From Citrus sinensis (Eukaryota > Streptophyta > Magnoliopsida > Sapindales > Rutaceae), in assembly GCF_022201045.2 (NCBI RefSeq), contig NC_068558.1, forward strand, positions 31,639,501 through 31,703,500: 64,000 bases of DNA. The letters run 5' to 3'. The number at the start of each line of letters is the position of its first letter. Position 1 is the first letter of the stretch. Below, piece after piece: positions 43,179-53,500 of the stretch. Below the pieces are notes generated by a model that saw nothing but the letters and a program-made list of their open reading frames with translations, had not been told where the DNA came from and did not search any database. The position numbers and the translations under genes were made by a program.

Positions 43179-46093
43179 TATCTGTTTTGAAGAAATTCTC
43201 TGGTTAGAAAATCAGGAACAAAATTTTTATCACCTTTAATAAATTCAATATCAAAATAAAAAACACTCAAAATAGCTTGCCATCGTGCAAAAATCTGTTT
43301 TGATGCAATGTTTTGAACATCCTTTTCTAAAACATGTTTTGCAGCTTTGCAATCAATTCTAAGTAAAAATTTTTGATTTAATAAATCACTTTGGAATTTT
43401 GATATGCATAAAACAATAGAAAGAATTTCTTTTTTGATAGTAGAATAATTTTTCTGGCAATCATTCCAATGTGCAGAAACATATTGTACTATCTGTTCTT
43501 TAGCATTTTCTTTTTGTTTCAATATGCCTCCATATCCTATGTCAGATGCATCAGTTTCAACAATTTTAGGTAATGCAGGATTTGCAAGAAATAAGCATGG
43601 AATATTCTTTACAGATTGCTTTATTAATCTAACAACTTTAGTATGTTCTTCTGACCATGCAACAGGATTCTTTTTTAACCTATCATGTAATGGTTTAGAC
43701 ATCCTATTGATGTTCGGGCAGAAATCGAGAACATAATTTAAACTACCAAGAAATCTTTGTAATTGGGTTTTGTCCAAAATTTTATCTGGGAATTTATCTG
43801 CAAATAAAAGTGATCTTTCTATTGGAGTGATAGTTCCTTTGGAAATATGATGACCAAGGAACCGGACTTTTGTTTGGAATAAAGAAATCTTTGAACTAGA
43901 AAGGGCTAACCCAGCCTTTTTTGTAACAAGGTGAAAAGTCTTTAAGTGTTTAAAATGTTGGTCAATGCTTTGAGAAAAAATCAATACATCATCAATATAA
44001 ACAATGCAAAATTCAGAATAGGGATTATAAATATCGTTCATGATTCTTTGAAATTCTGAAGGTGCATTTTTCAAACCAAAAGGCATTACTGTCCATTCGT
44101 ATTGTCCAAAAGGAACAGTAAAGGCTGTTTTGTATCGATCTTTAGGGTGAATTTGTATTTGCCAAAAACCAGATTTCATATCAAATTTAGAAAAAATGAA
44201 AGATGAGCAAAGTTTTTGGAGCAAATCTTTTTTATTAGGTATTGGGTACCTAATCCATTTTAAAGCTTTATTTAAGGGTTTGTAGTTTATCACAAGTCTA
44301 GGTACGCCTCTTTCAATCTCAGAATTTTTGTTAACATAAAAGGCTGCACAAGACCAAGGTGATCTGGATTTTACAATGAGTCCTTTATTTTCAAGATCAT
44401 TAATCTCATCTTTACAATGTTGTTCCAATTCCATATTCATTTGGATTGGACGGGCTTTAGTGGGTATTTGCTTTTCATCAAAAGAATTTTCATAAGGCAA
44501 ATCTACCAAATGTTGTTTTCTATTCCAAAAAGCAGATGGTAAATCGGCACATATTTCTTTTTCAATAAGACTTTTGAAATCGGAAATTTTTCTTTGCATA
44601 AAATTATTTTGTAATTGGCTTTCAATTCTTTGGAAATTTAAATCTTTTTGTAAATAAAACAAATCATCTTGTTTAGATTTAAGAATGGCATTAATTTTGT
44701 TTTGGTAAACAGAACAACCTTTGACAATGTTTAGATTTCTAGTGTTTGGTTTTTCAATAAACGAGAAAACAAGGTCTTTGGATTTTGCTTTGAAATATAT
44801 ACCATCATAATTGACAGCATATGGGGTTATGAGATTTATAAAAGGGGTTCCTAAAATGATAGCATGGTGTATATCATTTGTAAGAACAAAAGAAGTTTTA
44901 AATTCAATTTTATTATTATAAATCGAGGCTTCAACTTTGGAATTAACATTCAATTTTGAATTATTAGCGGCAGAAAATCTTTCTTTTGTTTTTTCATGAA
45001 ATCTTTTGGGGACGATATCCTCTCTAATGCAATTTAAATCGGCGCCAGTATCAAAAAGGGCAATGGCGTCCATTGCAAAATCATTAGAAAGGATTAGAGT
45101 AACTTTAATTAAATACTTTCTTGTGGTGATTTGTTTTAGAACAAATAGAAAATCATTGGGTACAGACTCAATATTTTCTACTTTAATATCATCACCAACA
45201 TCAGGATTAGATTCATTGTCTGAATTATCCTGCAATTGTTTTTGTAAAAGAAGTTGGATAGTATCAGAATCACTTTTTTGTTTTTCTTTTAAATCTCTGA
45301 TTTCACATTTGATTTCTTTTATCTCTTTCTGAAGATCCTGGATATCAGGAACTGTCTTTTTTGTTTTCTTCTTTTCCAAGATTTGAGTAAGATCATAAGA
45401 ATTCTTTTTAACAAAAGGAACTTTAGATGTTTCTGCTTTGTTCGAATCCATGGTTTTCAAAAGTTTATCAAGATAATCTTTTTGAAGATTTGGATCAGAA
45501 ATATGCTTTACAAGTTCAAGAAAAATCTCTTGGTCTTTAGTCAAAACATTGATTTTCTTTAAATAGGAATCTGAATCAGAATCGCTGCTGCTAGATGCAG
45601 AGGTATCTGAATCGAATAACTCATCGACCTGGAGAGGGTCACTATCTCCCGACATGGAAGACTCAGAGTCATAAGACTCTATAAGGAGGGGGGCTATTTT
45701 GGAAAGGATGTCCTCATTGAGGTCAAGCTCTTGGAGTCTTTTGTTCATTCTGCAAAACTTTGCAGTATGACCTTTCATGCCACATTTGAAACATGTAGCA
45801 TCTTTGAAATTGAATGGGGTTTTAGGTTTGGCTTTAAACTCTTTCTTTTTAGAGAAACTATGTTTCTTATAAGGCCTTGAAGGTTTCTTATAAGGAAGTT
45901 TCCTAAAATCATGAAAGGGTTTCCTATGGCTCTTAGACTTGTAATGTTTCTTGTAAGGTTTCGAAGAACACTTACCATTACAATCTTTAGAAGTAGAAGC
46001 TTTAAAGGGGTCATAATTGAATTGCTTACAGAAACTGCCTAATTCTTGCTTAGATCTCCTAAGCTCCTGCTTTAAACGTTTCTGTAATTTCAA
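43178..46093 (-). CDS. Pararetrovirus ORF1, distal part: zinc knuckle, protease, RT, RNase H
   Basis: This uninterrupted stretch of about 970 codons follows directly after an in-frame stop at 46099-46097, so it has no start of its own. A basic region (about residues 40-95) leads into a CCHC knuckle (CFKCGMKGHTAKFC, about 101-114) typical of the end of caulimovirid capsid proteins. The aspartic protease motif ALFDTGADLNC lies near 349. Reverse transcriptase follows, with LPYEN, GFWQIQIHP, PFGLKNAPSEFQ and the catalytic YIDD near 699. RNase H is marked by ETDASDIGYGG near 847. Catalytic residues appear preserved despite the upstream breaks. It acts in replication by reverse transcription. It is part of the same frame as the piece upstream, not a separate gene. 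Confidence 0.9.
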   Translation of the reverse strand: MKLQKRLKQELRRSKQELGSFCKQFNYDPFKASTSKDCNGKCSSKPYKKHYKSKSHRKPFHDFRKLPYKKPSRPYKKHSFSKKKEFKAKPKTPFNFKDATCFKCGMKGHTAKFCRMNKRLQELDLNEDILSKIAPLLIESYDSESSMSGDSDPLQVDELFDSDTSASSSSDSDSDSYLKKINVLTKDQEIFLELVKHISDPNLQKDYLDKLLKTMDSNKAETSKVPFVKKNSYDLTQILEKKKTKKTVPDIQDLQKEIKEIKCEIRDLKEKQKSDSDTIQLLLQKQLQDNSDNESNPDVGDDIKVENIESVPNDFLFVLKQITTRKYLIKVTLILSNDFAMDAIALFDTGADLNCIREDIVPKRFHEKTKERFSAANNSKLNVNSKVEASIYNNKIEFKTSFVLTNDIHHAIILGTPFINLITPYAVNYDGIYFKAKSKDLVFSFIEKPNTRNLNIVKGCSVYQNKINAILKSKQDDLFYLQKDLNFQRIESQLQNNFMQRKISDFKSLIEKEICADLPSAFWNRKQHLVDLPYENSFDEKQIPTKARPIQMNMELEQHCKDEINDLENKGLIVKSRSPWSCAAFYVNKNSEIERGVPRLVINYKPLNKALKWIRYPIPNKKDLLQKLCSSFIFSKFDMKSGFWQIQIHPKDRYKTAFTVPFGQYEWTVMPFGLKNAPSEFQRIMNDIYNPYSEFCIVYIDDVLIFSQSIDQHFKHLKTFHLVTKKAGLALSSSKISLFQTKVRFLGHHISKGTITPIERSLLFADKFPDKILDKTQLQRFLGSLNYVLDFCPNINRMSKPLHDRLKKNPVAWSEEHTKVVRLIKQSVKNIPCLFLANPALPKIVETDASDIGYGGILKQKENAKEQIVQYVSAHWNDCQKNYSTIKKEILSIVLCISKFQSDLLNQKFLLRIDCKAAKHVLEKDVQNIASKQIFARWQAILSVFYFDIEFIKGDKNFVPDFLTREFLQNR

Positions 46094-46312
46094 ATCTTAA
46101 CAGATCTTTAAACCTTCTTTATTGACAAAACTGACTAGTTCACCATAAGTGAGCTCGTCATAAGGAACACGATTGTCATAAAGAGCTTTGATGGAGTTCC
46201 TAACTTTTTCTCCCAAAAGGGTAGGTAAACCTGCAAGGAATTTTTCCTTCCAAGTTACATGATTGGCATCATCCCTTAGGAAGAGTCTAGTAAAGAAAGT
46301 TGTTTTGTAATC

Positions 46313-48766
46313 TTAGAAATCACTGAGTTTTCTACATCTTAGGTTGTGTAGCAACTCAGCGTTTTTGTCTCTAAGGTGAGAAGGATCACCTATGAAGTGA
46401 AGGGAAATGGTCAATATCAGGGTGGCAACAGCATCCTGAATTGGATTATTGAATTCATCAAGAATGGGGGCACCATTCTCATCGGTTTGGATGGCATTAA
46501 AGATGTCTAATTGCTGCAATTTAGTGAGAAGATGATCCCACCATCCTTTAAGTTGACCAGTAAAACCCGCAATTAGGATTTCTGCAATGGCCTTGTCAGA
46601 AGTTCCTGATTGGGTTTTATAGGCATTGGCTGCCATGGTCATTTGCTGCAATACACCTAGAATGTTGTACTCAGACATTCCATCTATATTCCACTCATAG
46701 ACAGAGGATGCATTATATCGAGCTTGATTTAATGCACTAGGCCTATTGTCTATAGTCAAATCAGGTGGAGATTTGGAAGTAGGGATTGCAAGTTCCCAAT
46801 GGATTTTATTGGCTTTAGAAACAGGTTCTTCGGTAAAGGCTTCTAAGTCAGAAGAGGCAATAGAAACCTGGTCTTGTTCTAGTACTCCTATCTTGCTAGA
46901 TTGAGGAGTATCTGGAGCAATTTGGATTTTACTAGATAAGGAAGAAGCAGCTTCTATCCTATCTAGTTGTTCTCTGATCGCTTTGGCAAAATCCGATTTT
47001 GATTCATGGACAAGCCTTTGGCTAGTTTTCGAAACCTGGAAAGGTTTGAAAATAGGTTCCTTAAGCTTTTTATCAGAATCTGATTTTGAAGGAATAGGCT
47101 TTGGACTAGGAGAAACAGATATGGTTGACTGCTGGAATTGGTTTTCTATTCTAGTCAACTGTTTTCCTATAATATTTAAGTTAGTATTACAGAAATTATT
47201 CTGTTGAATAATACTACTTAAATTACTATCAATATCATTTGGTTTAAGGATTTTGTAAGGTGAAGCTCTAATTTCAATAGGAGGCTCGCCGTGGTCAACG
47301 GTTACACTCCGGAGAGGCGGATGCTCAGAATCGACTGTTCTATTACTATCGGAGAGTTTCCATTCAGTGGTCTTTTTCCTGATAGTAATAGGGTTTGACT
47401 CTTTGAAAGGGTAAGAGATGTTGTTATTAGAAGAATATATCTCGAACCAATCAAAAAACAATATATGAACTTTATGAAGATTCACAAATTCATAATAAGT
47501 TTGTTGGATTTCTTTTCTTTGATTTAAAAAATGTTCAAAAAACCAAAGTCTTTTTTCTTTATTGTTATCTGAATAAAAATCATTATGCAGAAGAGTTTTA
47601 TCCAATTCAAATTGCTTTTCAATAACATTTATAACGTTTTCTGTGACAGCAGAGAACGTGGGAGAAGTTGGAGGAGAAGGTTCCTTCTCTTCTTGTCTTT
47701 GTTCATGTTGACTGCTAACATAAATGGGATGAGGTATATTTGTGGTATAGTCAACAGAATGAATGAAGGAGCTAGGTATGTCCGAAGTGGAAAACCTAGG
47801 TTGACTTTGGAAAGGAAGATTTATAACTGAAGGGACTTTTGTAAATTTCCTTTCTAATGAAGGAATGCTTGAGCACGTTGCTTTATCAGAAAATCTGGAT
47901 GAGGTAGATCTCCTGAATGACAGCTTGACTTTACCATCTGAATACTGAGTTACATTTTGCAACTCTGTATTAGGGTCAAGTTGTTTCGGAATCGCTGGTG
48001 GAGCGGCTCCTTCAAGAATCCATTCTTCTGGAAGATGGACATCTTTCCATTGAATAGGTTTTGGAATGACAGTGTTGGCTCTAGACAAATCAGTCTGTAA
48101 GAGAAGAGTCTCATCTCTTTTCGACTGGAATTTATGTTGTGTACTGAATGCAGTGATCATTGCCTTATATGAGATTTTAAAAATTAAGGCAACTGGGATG
48201 GATCCCTCAATCATATTGTAATTATGAGTTTTGATTTGTAATATCATGCTTTTCAATATATTTTTATCTTTAAGTGAAATTGTTATGTTTGGATAACAAT
48301 CAAATGAAATTGGACCTTTAGAAAGACTGGATTCGATGCTACTTAGCAAAGAATCATCAAAAGAGATGAATCGTCCATCTCTTAGGACAGCAAGGATGGA
48401 AGTATCCAAGCCTTCTTTGGTTAAGGGTTTTATTCCGACTTGAATAAGACCGATGTGAACATAATTGAAATTCTTTTCTTTTAATTTCTTTAAAGAATGC
48501 TCAGAAAACAAATGAATTGTTTCAAAAGGATTTGAAAAAGTTATATCACGTTCTTCAGTTTTTATGATATAATCATTCTTTAAAAAATCAAGCTTTTTTG
48601 TTTTGTAAATCTTTTCTTTAGAAATTTTTGGAAGTTCCCAACAATCAATTGCTTTATCAAAGTTCTCAATAAAGAATTCTTCTGAACTCACAACATGCTT
48701 TGAATCACTAGTCTTCCCGGAAGAAGAGCTAGAAAAGGATGATGTTCTACAGTGTATAGGATCCAT
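46313..48766 (-). CDS. Pararetrovirus ORF1, proximal part: movement protein and capsid start
   Basis: From the ATG at 48766 the frame is open for 817 codons. Residues about 60-240 carry the 30K-type movement protein (HIGLIQVGIKPLTKEGL and TSILAVLRDGR, about 104-132), which in this family opens plasmodesmata. A Ser/Pro-rich linker follows. From about residue 660 the capsid domain begins (YEWNIDGMSEYNILGVLQQM, FTGQLKGWWDHLL). A TAA at 46315-46313 ends it. The same frame reopens after 219 nt that begin and end with stops, so the capsid region is split. In florendoviruses this is one polyprotein cleaved by its own protease. Confidence 0.9.
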   Translation of the reverse strand: MDPIHCRTSSFSSSSSGKTSDSKHVVSSEEFFIENFDKAIDCWELPKISKEKIYKTKKLDFLKNDYIIKTEERDITFSNPFETIHLFSEHSLKKLKEKNFNYVHIGLIQVGIKPLTKEGLDTSILAVLRDGRFISFDDSLLSSIESSLSKGPISFDCYPNITISLKDKNILKSMILQIKTHNYNMIEGSIPVALIFKISYKAMITAFSTQHKFQSKRDETLLLQTDLSRANTVIPKPIQWKDVHLPEEWILEGAAPPAIPKQLDPNTELQNVTQYSDGKVKLSFRRSTSSRFSDKATCSSIPSLERKFTKVPSVINLPFQSQPRFSTSDIPSSFIHSVDYTTNIPHPIYVSSQHEQRQEEKEPSPPTSPTFSAVTENVINVIEKQFELDKTLLHNDFYSDNNKEKRLWFFEHFLNQRKEIQQTYYEFVNLHKVHILFFDWFEIYSSNNNISYPFKESNPITIRKKTTEWKLSDSNRTVDSEHPPLRSVTVDHGEPPIEIRASPYKILKPNDIDSNLSSIIQQNNFCNTNLNIIGKQLTRIENQFQQSTISVSPSPKPIPSKSDSDKKLKEPIFKPFQVSKTSQRLVHESKSDFAKAIREQLDRIEAASSLSSKIQIAPDTPQSSKIGVLEQDQVSIASSDLEAFTEEPVSKANKIHWELAIPTSKSPPDLTIDNRPSALNQARYNASSVYEWNIDGMSEYNILGVLQQMTMAANAYKTQSGTSDKAIAEILIAGFTGQLKGWWDHLLTKLQQLDIFNAIQTDENGAPILDEFNNPIQDAVATLILTISLHFIGDPSHLRDKNAELLHNLRCRKLSDF

Positions 48767-48958
48767 GAATAGAAACCTATGGTCTATCTATGGTTTTGTC
48801 AGAATGGCTACAGGTATGGTTTTACAGCCCTAAACGGATGACCTTATCCTATGATGGGACTTACTACCAGTAAGGATTCACCACACAACAAAACTTCAAA
48901 ATAAAACACAAGTCTTTAAACACAAAACTATAAACTGCTATACACTATCCTCCCCTTG

Positions 48959-48970
48959 GCTCTGATACCA
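48959..48970 (-). other. Pararetrovirus tRNA-Met primer-binding site
   Basis: The minus strand reads TGGTATCAGAGC, complementary to the 3' end of initiator tRNA-Met, where minus-strand DNA synthesis starts in caulimovirids. It lies 17 nt from the end of the right terminal repeat and about 190 nt before the ORF1 ATG. Confidence 0.85.
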
Positions 48971-48987
48971 GAAGGAAATAGGATCGA

Positions 48988-49176
48988 AGGATGGATGTGC
49001 TTTCGTCGGATCTCAATATTAAAAACTCAAATTAAACAATTAATGGATCGGCTTTTCCAAATTTTAAAATAAATTACCATCTTTGAAAATAAGTAGATTT
49101 GCTTTGGATCGCGGTTGGTCAAATTTTAACTTTTGATATAGTACGTAGCGTTGTTATCTGAGAGATGGTTCCGGCT

Positions 49177-49178
<2 letters not shown>
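48988..49178 (-). repeat. Pararetrovirus terminal direct repeat, right copy
   Basis: It is the 191-bp twin of the left repeat, located between the primer site and the (TA)n tract. The equal length and near identity show that both derive from one redundant end, not from LTRs. Confidence 0.9.
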
Positions 49179-49233
<55 letters not shown>

Positions 49234-49260
49234 GTATATGTATATGTATATGTATGATCA
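49179..49260. repeat. (TA)n / (TGTA)n tract at the right edge of the pararetrovirus
   Basis: A run of TA dinucleotides begins immediately after the viral sequence and passes into TATG and TATATG repeats up to about 49256. Together with the (TA)n at 40.5 kb it shows that the virus sits inside a former TA microsatellite. Confidence 0.9.
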
Positions 49261-50148
49261 TTCATTTCTCAATCAACCACCAAATTGATGTCAACAAAGC
49301 CATGAGGATTGTCTCACAAGTCTTTCATTTTCCCTCTCTTTAGGCCAGAGACCAGTAAACCATTTGAAATATGGATGTGCAAACCAGTAAATAAATCATG
49401 AAGTTACACACTAGTCTGCTTTCGCACTCATTCAGAACTATCAATGATACTTACTGCAGGTACGGTGTATACATTATACTAAAGTGAAGGCTGGATCAAT
49501 AAGAAATTCAAAATGTTTCATCACATTTGGAGCTTGATGATGCCAAAGAAAGACCATACCAATTATGATGAACAGTAAAATGTGAACAAGAACAAGCATA
49601 CATTTAAGAAAGCAGAGAAGCATCATTAAAATAAAGTATTCTTCTTACTATTCTATGTTGTTGGAAAATGGACCAAAATAAAAAAGAAACCATATATGGT
49701 TAACGTCACAACAAGAGTATTTGTGCATTTGTACATCATAGGATATTGGGAAGACATCAGCAAAGAAGTGCAAATTTTTTTTTTTGAGGAAAGGAACAGA
49801 GAAGTGCAAGTCAAAAAGGAGAAAAAATGAAAAGAGAGAGATCAAAAGGAATGCAATCTAATTAATCGTCTAAGGAGACTACTATGCTACATTTAGCCAT
49901 TGGTTGAATAGGCAGCTTGTTTTCTAGTACAACTTTAAATTTTCCAAGATTTAGAATTTTCCTACTGAAGAAAACTAATTTCTAAATCTGCTATTACCAT
50001 CTTCATCCCAACGGTAAGCAGCTCCATACTAAGGAAAGAGTGAAATAAGTGTGCTTTACTTATAGAAGCCCATTCTTGTCCAGAGTGAATAGCAAGTTGT
50101 TTCACCATGACCCCCATTATGGTGACTGAAAAAAGAAAAAAAAATATT
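49261..50148. other. Intergenic; displaced 3' flank of the release-factor pseudogene
   Basis: No gene is visible. Because Copia-2 inserted just 3' of the pseudogene stop codon, sequence below 50149 is the original downstream flank or 3' UTR of that minus-strand gene. A short poly-A/T tract lies at 49775-49786. Confidence 0.5.
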
Positions 50149-50153
50149 TGCCG

Positions 50154-50538
50154 TGTAGAGAATTCAGATTGTGAAGATGAGTCAACAGTTGACCCCAAGG
50201 CCATGTTGGCATGCCACCTGAGCAACCATATCCAGCAGCCAGCTGATGTAGAAGCTGAGGTGTATTCAATGAGCTGGCAGAACAGTTATGCAGGGGAATA
50301 TCTACACGTGAATACTGCAACCTGGAGTTTCTAGAATGTTTTCAATGATTGGCTAGTGCAGCTGTTATCTTTTGTTTTATTCATTTCTGTTATCCTTTGA
50401 GCAAGCTACCATTTTTCTCGTTTAGTATAAATATGTGAAGAATGTGTATAACTTATTAATTCATGTTATCATAATATACAAAAGGGTTGTTTGTTCTCTG
50501 CTGCTTGCATATTTAAGCAATTCGTAAGAATTTCAAGT
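50154..50538 (+). repeat. Copia-2 5' LTR
   Basis: It is 385 bp, starting TGTAGAGAATTCAG and ending TTTCAAGT against the primer site. The 3' end departs from the usual CA. It contains a TATA-like AGTATAAATATG (about 50424) followed by the transcribed R/U5 part. Confidence 0.85.
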
Positions 50539-50562
50539 TGGTATCAAAGCAACTTTTGAGCT

Positions 50563-53500
50563 ATGGAAAGCAGCAGAAATTCAAAAACAAACATGAATCA
50601 AACACTGGAAAATCCAGATGATCAACCAAATGACTTGAATCAAAACCAACCTGAAAATATCAACAATCAGAATCCAAATAATAACACCAGAAATGTGACC
50701 ATAATGAACCCATCTCCTACCCAACATATCACCAGCAACACATATGTGTTCACCACTCCCATCAAGTTAACACAGAACAACTTCATGCTCTGGAGATCAC
50801 AAGTGGTCTCCAGCACACGAGCCAATGAGCTTGAAGGCTTCATAAATGGAAGCTATACATGTCCCCCTAGATGTTTCACCAGTCCTGGACCTAACCAAAC
50901 TGTTGTTACCCACCAAAATCTAGAATATCAAATCTGGAAGAAACAAGACCATATTTTGTTGAGCTGGTTGCTCTCATCACTCAGTGAGGGTGTCCTAGGC
51001 ACTGTGGTGGATTGTTCTACTTCACATGAAGTCTGGACAACTCTTACCAATCAGTATGGTGCAAGAACAAGAGCTAGAATCCTGTATTTAAGGACACAGA
51101 TTCAAACCACTAAAAAGGGCTCTCTTACAATTCATGAATATTACTCCAGAATGAAAACTATCTTAAATACACTTAGAGCAGCTGGAAATAATATGAATGA
51201 TGAGGACTTCATTTTGTGTGTCTTAGCTGGAGTAGGATCTGAATATGACTCTGTTGTCACTAACATTAATTCTATGCCAGAAACTCCCTCATTATCAGAG
51301 GTCTATAGCATGCTCCTCAGCCAAGAAACCAGGACTGAGCAAAATCTCAGTCCAGGGACACTTGAGGCTAACTTCACACAGATGAGAAATGGCAGAAGGA
51401 ACTGGGGCAATGGTGAAATATTTGGTAATCAGCAACAACCTAGGATAGTTTTCAGAAATCCTGGTGGTGGTTCTGGAAATGGTGGTAATGGTGGTCCTGG
51501 TCAGGGAAATCAAAATGGTCAAGATAAAGGGAAAGCCAAAGCTGTTGCAAAAAATGAAAGCTCTGAATCAAAGGGTCCATGCCAAATCTGCTTCAAAATG
51601 GGACACACAGCTGCTGAATGCTGGCATAGGTTCAAGAAAAATTATGTGCCACAGCCAAATAGGAGAAGAGGAGCCTACATGGCCACAGCAGAAGGACAAA
51701 GCAGCAATCCCTGGTACCTTGACAGTGGTGCCACAAATCATGTGACCAATGCCATTGGAAACATGAACCGGAACTCAGAGTACCAAGGTAATGACAAGCT
51801 CACTGTCGGTAATGGTAACAAACTTCACATCTCTCACATTGGCTACTCTATATTGCCTGCTTACTGTCCACACAAACACATTAAATTAAATTATGTTTTA
51901 TGTGTACCTGATATTACCAAAAATATCATTAGTGTTTCCAAATTGCTTCATGATAATGATATTGATGTTGAGTTCCAAAAATCTGTTTGCTTCATCAAGG
52001 ACAAGAGCCAAGGGAGAATTCTGGTGAAAGGAGTGGCTAGAGATGGATTATATGAGCTGCTATGCATGCCCACTCATTTGAGTGGCAACAAGGTCACATA
52101 TGCTGCTGAGTTATCTTCATCTTCAATACCTGAGTCAATAAGTTGCATTAGCAATCCAATGTCAATGGCATGTTTTAATTTCAGTGTTGATAGTAATGAG
52201 TCTTTAGGTACCAGCGTTGTTGAGTCCAGTAGAGCTGACACAAGCAGTAGGAATTTTAGAACAAATGAAATGGATCTTTGGCACCTTAGGCTGGGGCATC
52301 CAAATGAGTCAGTTCTGAAAAATACTCTTTTATCCTGTAATCAGCTCAACTTTAATAAAAATATATTTCCTTCATTTTGTGATGCATGTCAGTATGGAAA
52401 GCAATCAAAGCTGAACTTTAAAAGCATTGAAACCAAGACCAGCACAGCCCTAGAACTGATACACAGTGACCTCTGGGGGCCAGCACCTATTCCATCTACC
52501 CATGGGCACAGATATTACATATCATTTATGGATGACAAAACAAGATATACATGGTTGTTTCCCTTAACAACAAAATCACAAGCCCTTGACACATTCATTG
52601 TGTTTAAAAGCCAAGTAAAAAACCAGTTAAATTTAAGAATCAAGGCTTTACAGACAGACATGGGTGGGGAGTTTAAGACCTTCGAACCCTTTCTCAAGAA
52701 AGAAGGAATAGCCTTAAGACACTCATGCCCCTATCTGCATGAACAAAATGGAAAAGTGGAGAGAAAGCACAGACACATTATGGAAACTGGCCTAACATTA
52801 CTAGCCCAAGCAAAAATGCCTTTGAAATATTGGCAAGAAGCTTTCAGCTATGTTATCTACATCATAAACAGACTAACCTCACCCATTCTTAAAAATAAAA
52901 CTCCTTTTGAGCTGCTACATCTCACCAAACCAGATTATTCCCAAATTAAAGTTTTCGGTTGTGAATGCTTTCCATACCTAAGACCCTACAACAAGCATAA
53001 GTTTGATTTCCACACTTCCAAATGCATACTGCTAGGCATTAGCAACAATCACAAAGGTTACATTTGCATGCATCATTCAGAGAGAATTTACATTTCAGCC
53101 AGTGTCAAATTTAATGAACATTTATTCCCTTTTCAAAATGACTCAAACTTCTGCAAACACAGGCTCACTGACCAAAATGATTCCCTCACAGTTCTTGAAA
53201 AATTTCAAGTTGTATCCTTCAACACCAGTGTTCCCCCTGAGTCAGCACAGCAAAACGCAGCTCATAGTTAATCTCAGGCCACTATTGGAAACTCAGAACA
53301 GCTCCCAAGCTTTGGTCAAGAAGAAGCCTGTCAGAATTTGAACCTCAACACTGTATCAGACAACCACACACCTACTCAACTCCCACCAAACTCCTCAGCA
53401 GAAAACTGCATCTTGCCTCCTATAACAAAACCAAACACTCAAGCCTCTTTACATCCCATGATCACAAGGTCCAAAGCAGGGATTTTCAAACCTAAAGTTT

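Larger units (their letters stand above)
40531..49178 (-). mobile_element. Endogenous pararetrovirus (florendovirus/petuvirus-like)
   Basis: This is an 8648-bp caulimovirid insertion with all viral ORFs on the minus strand. The order is leader with tRNA-Met primer site (48970-48959), ORF1 (movement protein, capsid with zinc knuckle, aspartic protease, reverse transcriptase, RNase H), ORF2 of unknown role, then promoter and leader again. There is no integrase. The ends are a 191-bp direct repeat (40531-40721 and 48988-49178) with a single visible mismatch. The insert is therefore one genome of about 8457 bp plus 191 bp of overlap. TA dinucleotide runs lie on both sides. The ORF layout fits florendoviruses, which are fossil members of Caulimoviridae in many flowering plants; a Citrus endogenous pararetrovirus has been reported. 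Several stop codons make this copy unable to express complete products. Confidence 0.9.

Noticed and set aside
45006..45332. 108-codon plus-strand frame inside the pararetrovirus
   Set aside because: It is antisense to the protease region of viral ORF1. Caulimovirids encode proteins on one strand only.
40531..49178. Reading the 191-bp end repeats as LTRs of a Ty3/Gypsy element
   Set aside because: There is no integrase, a 30K-type movement protein is present, the repeats lack TG/CA ends with an adjacent primer site, and no target duplication is seen. This fits a caulimovirid, not an LTR retrotransposon.
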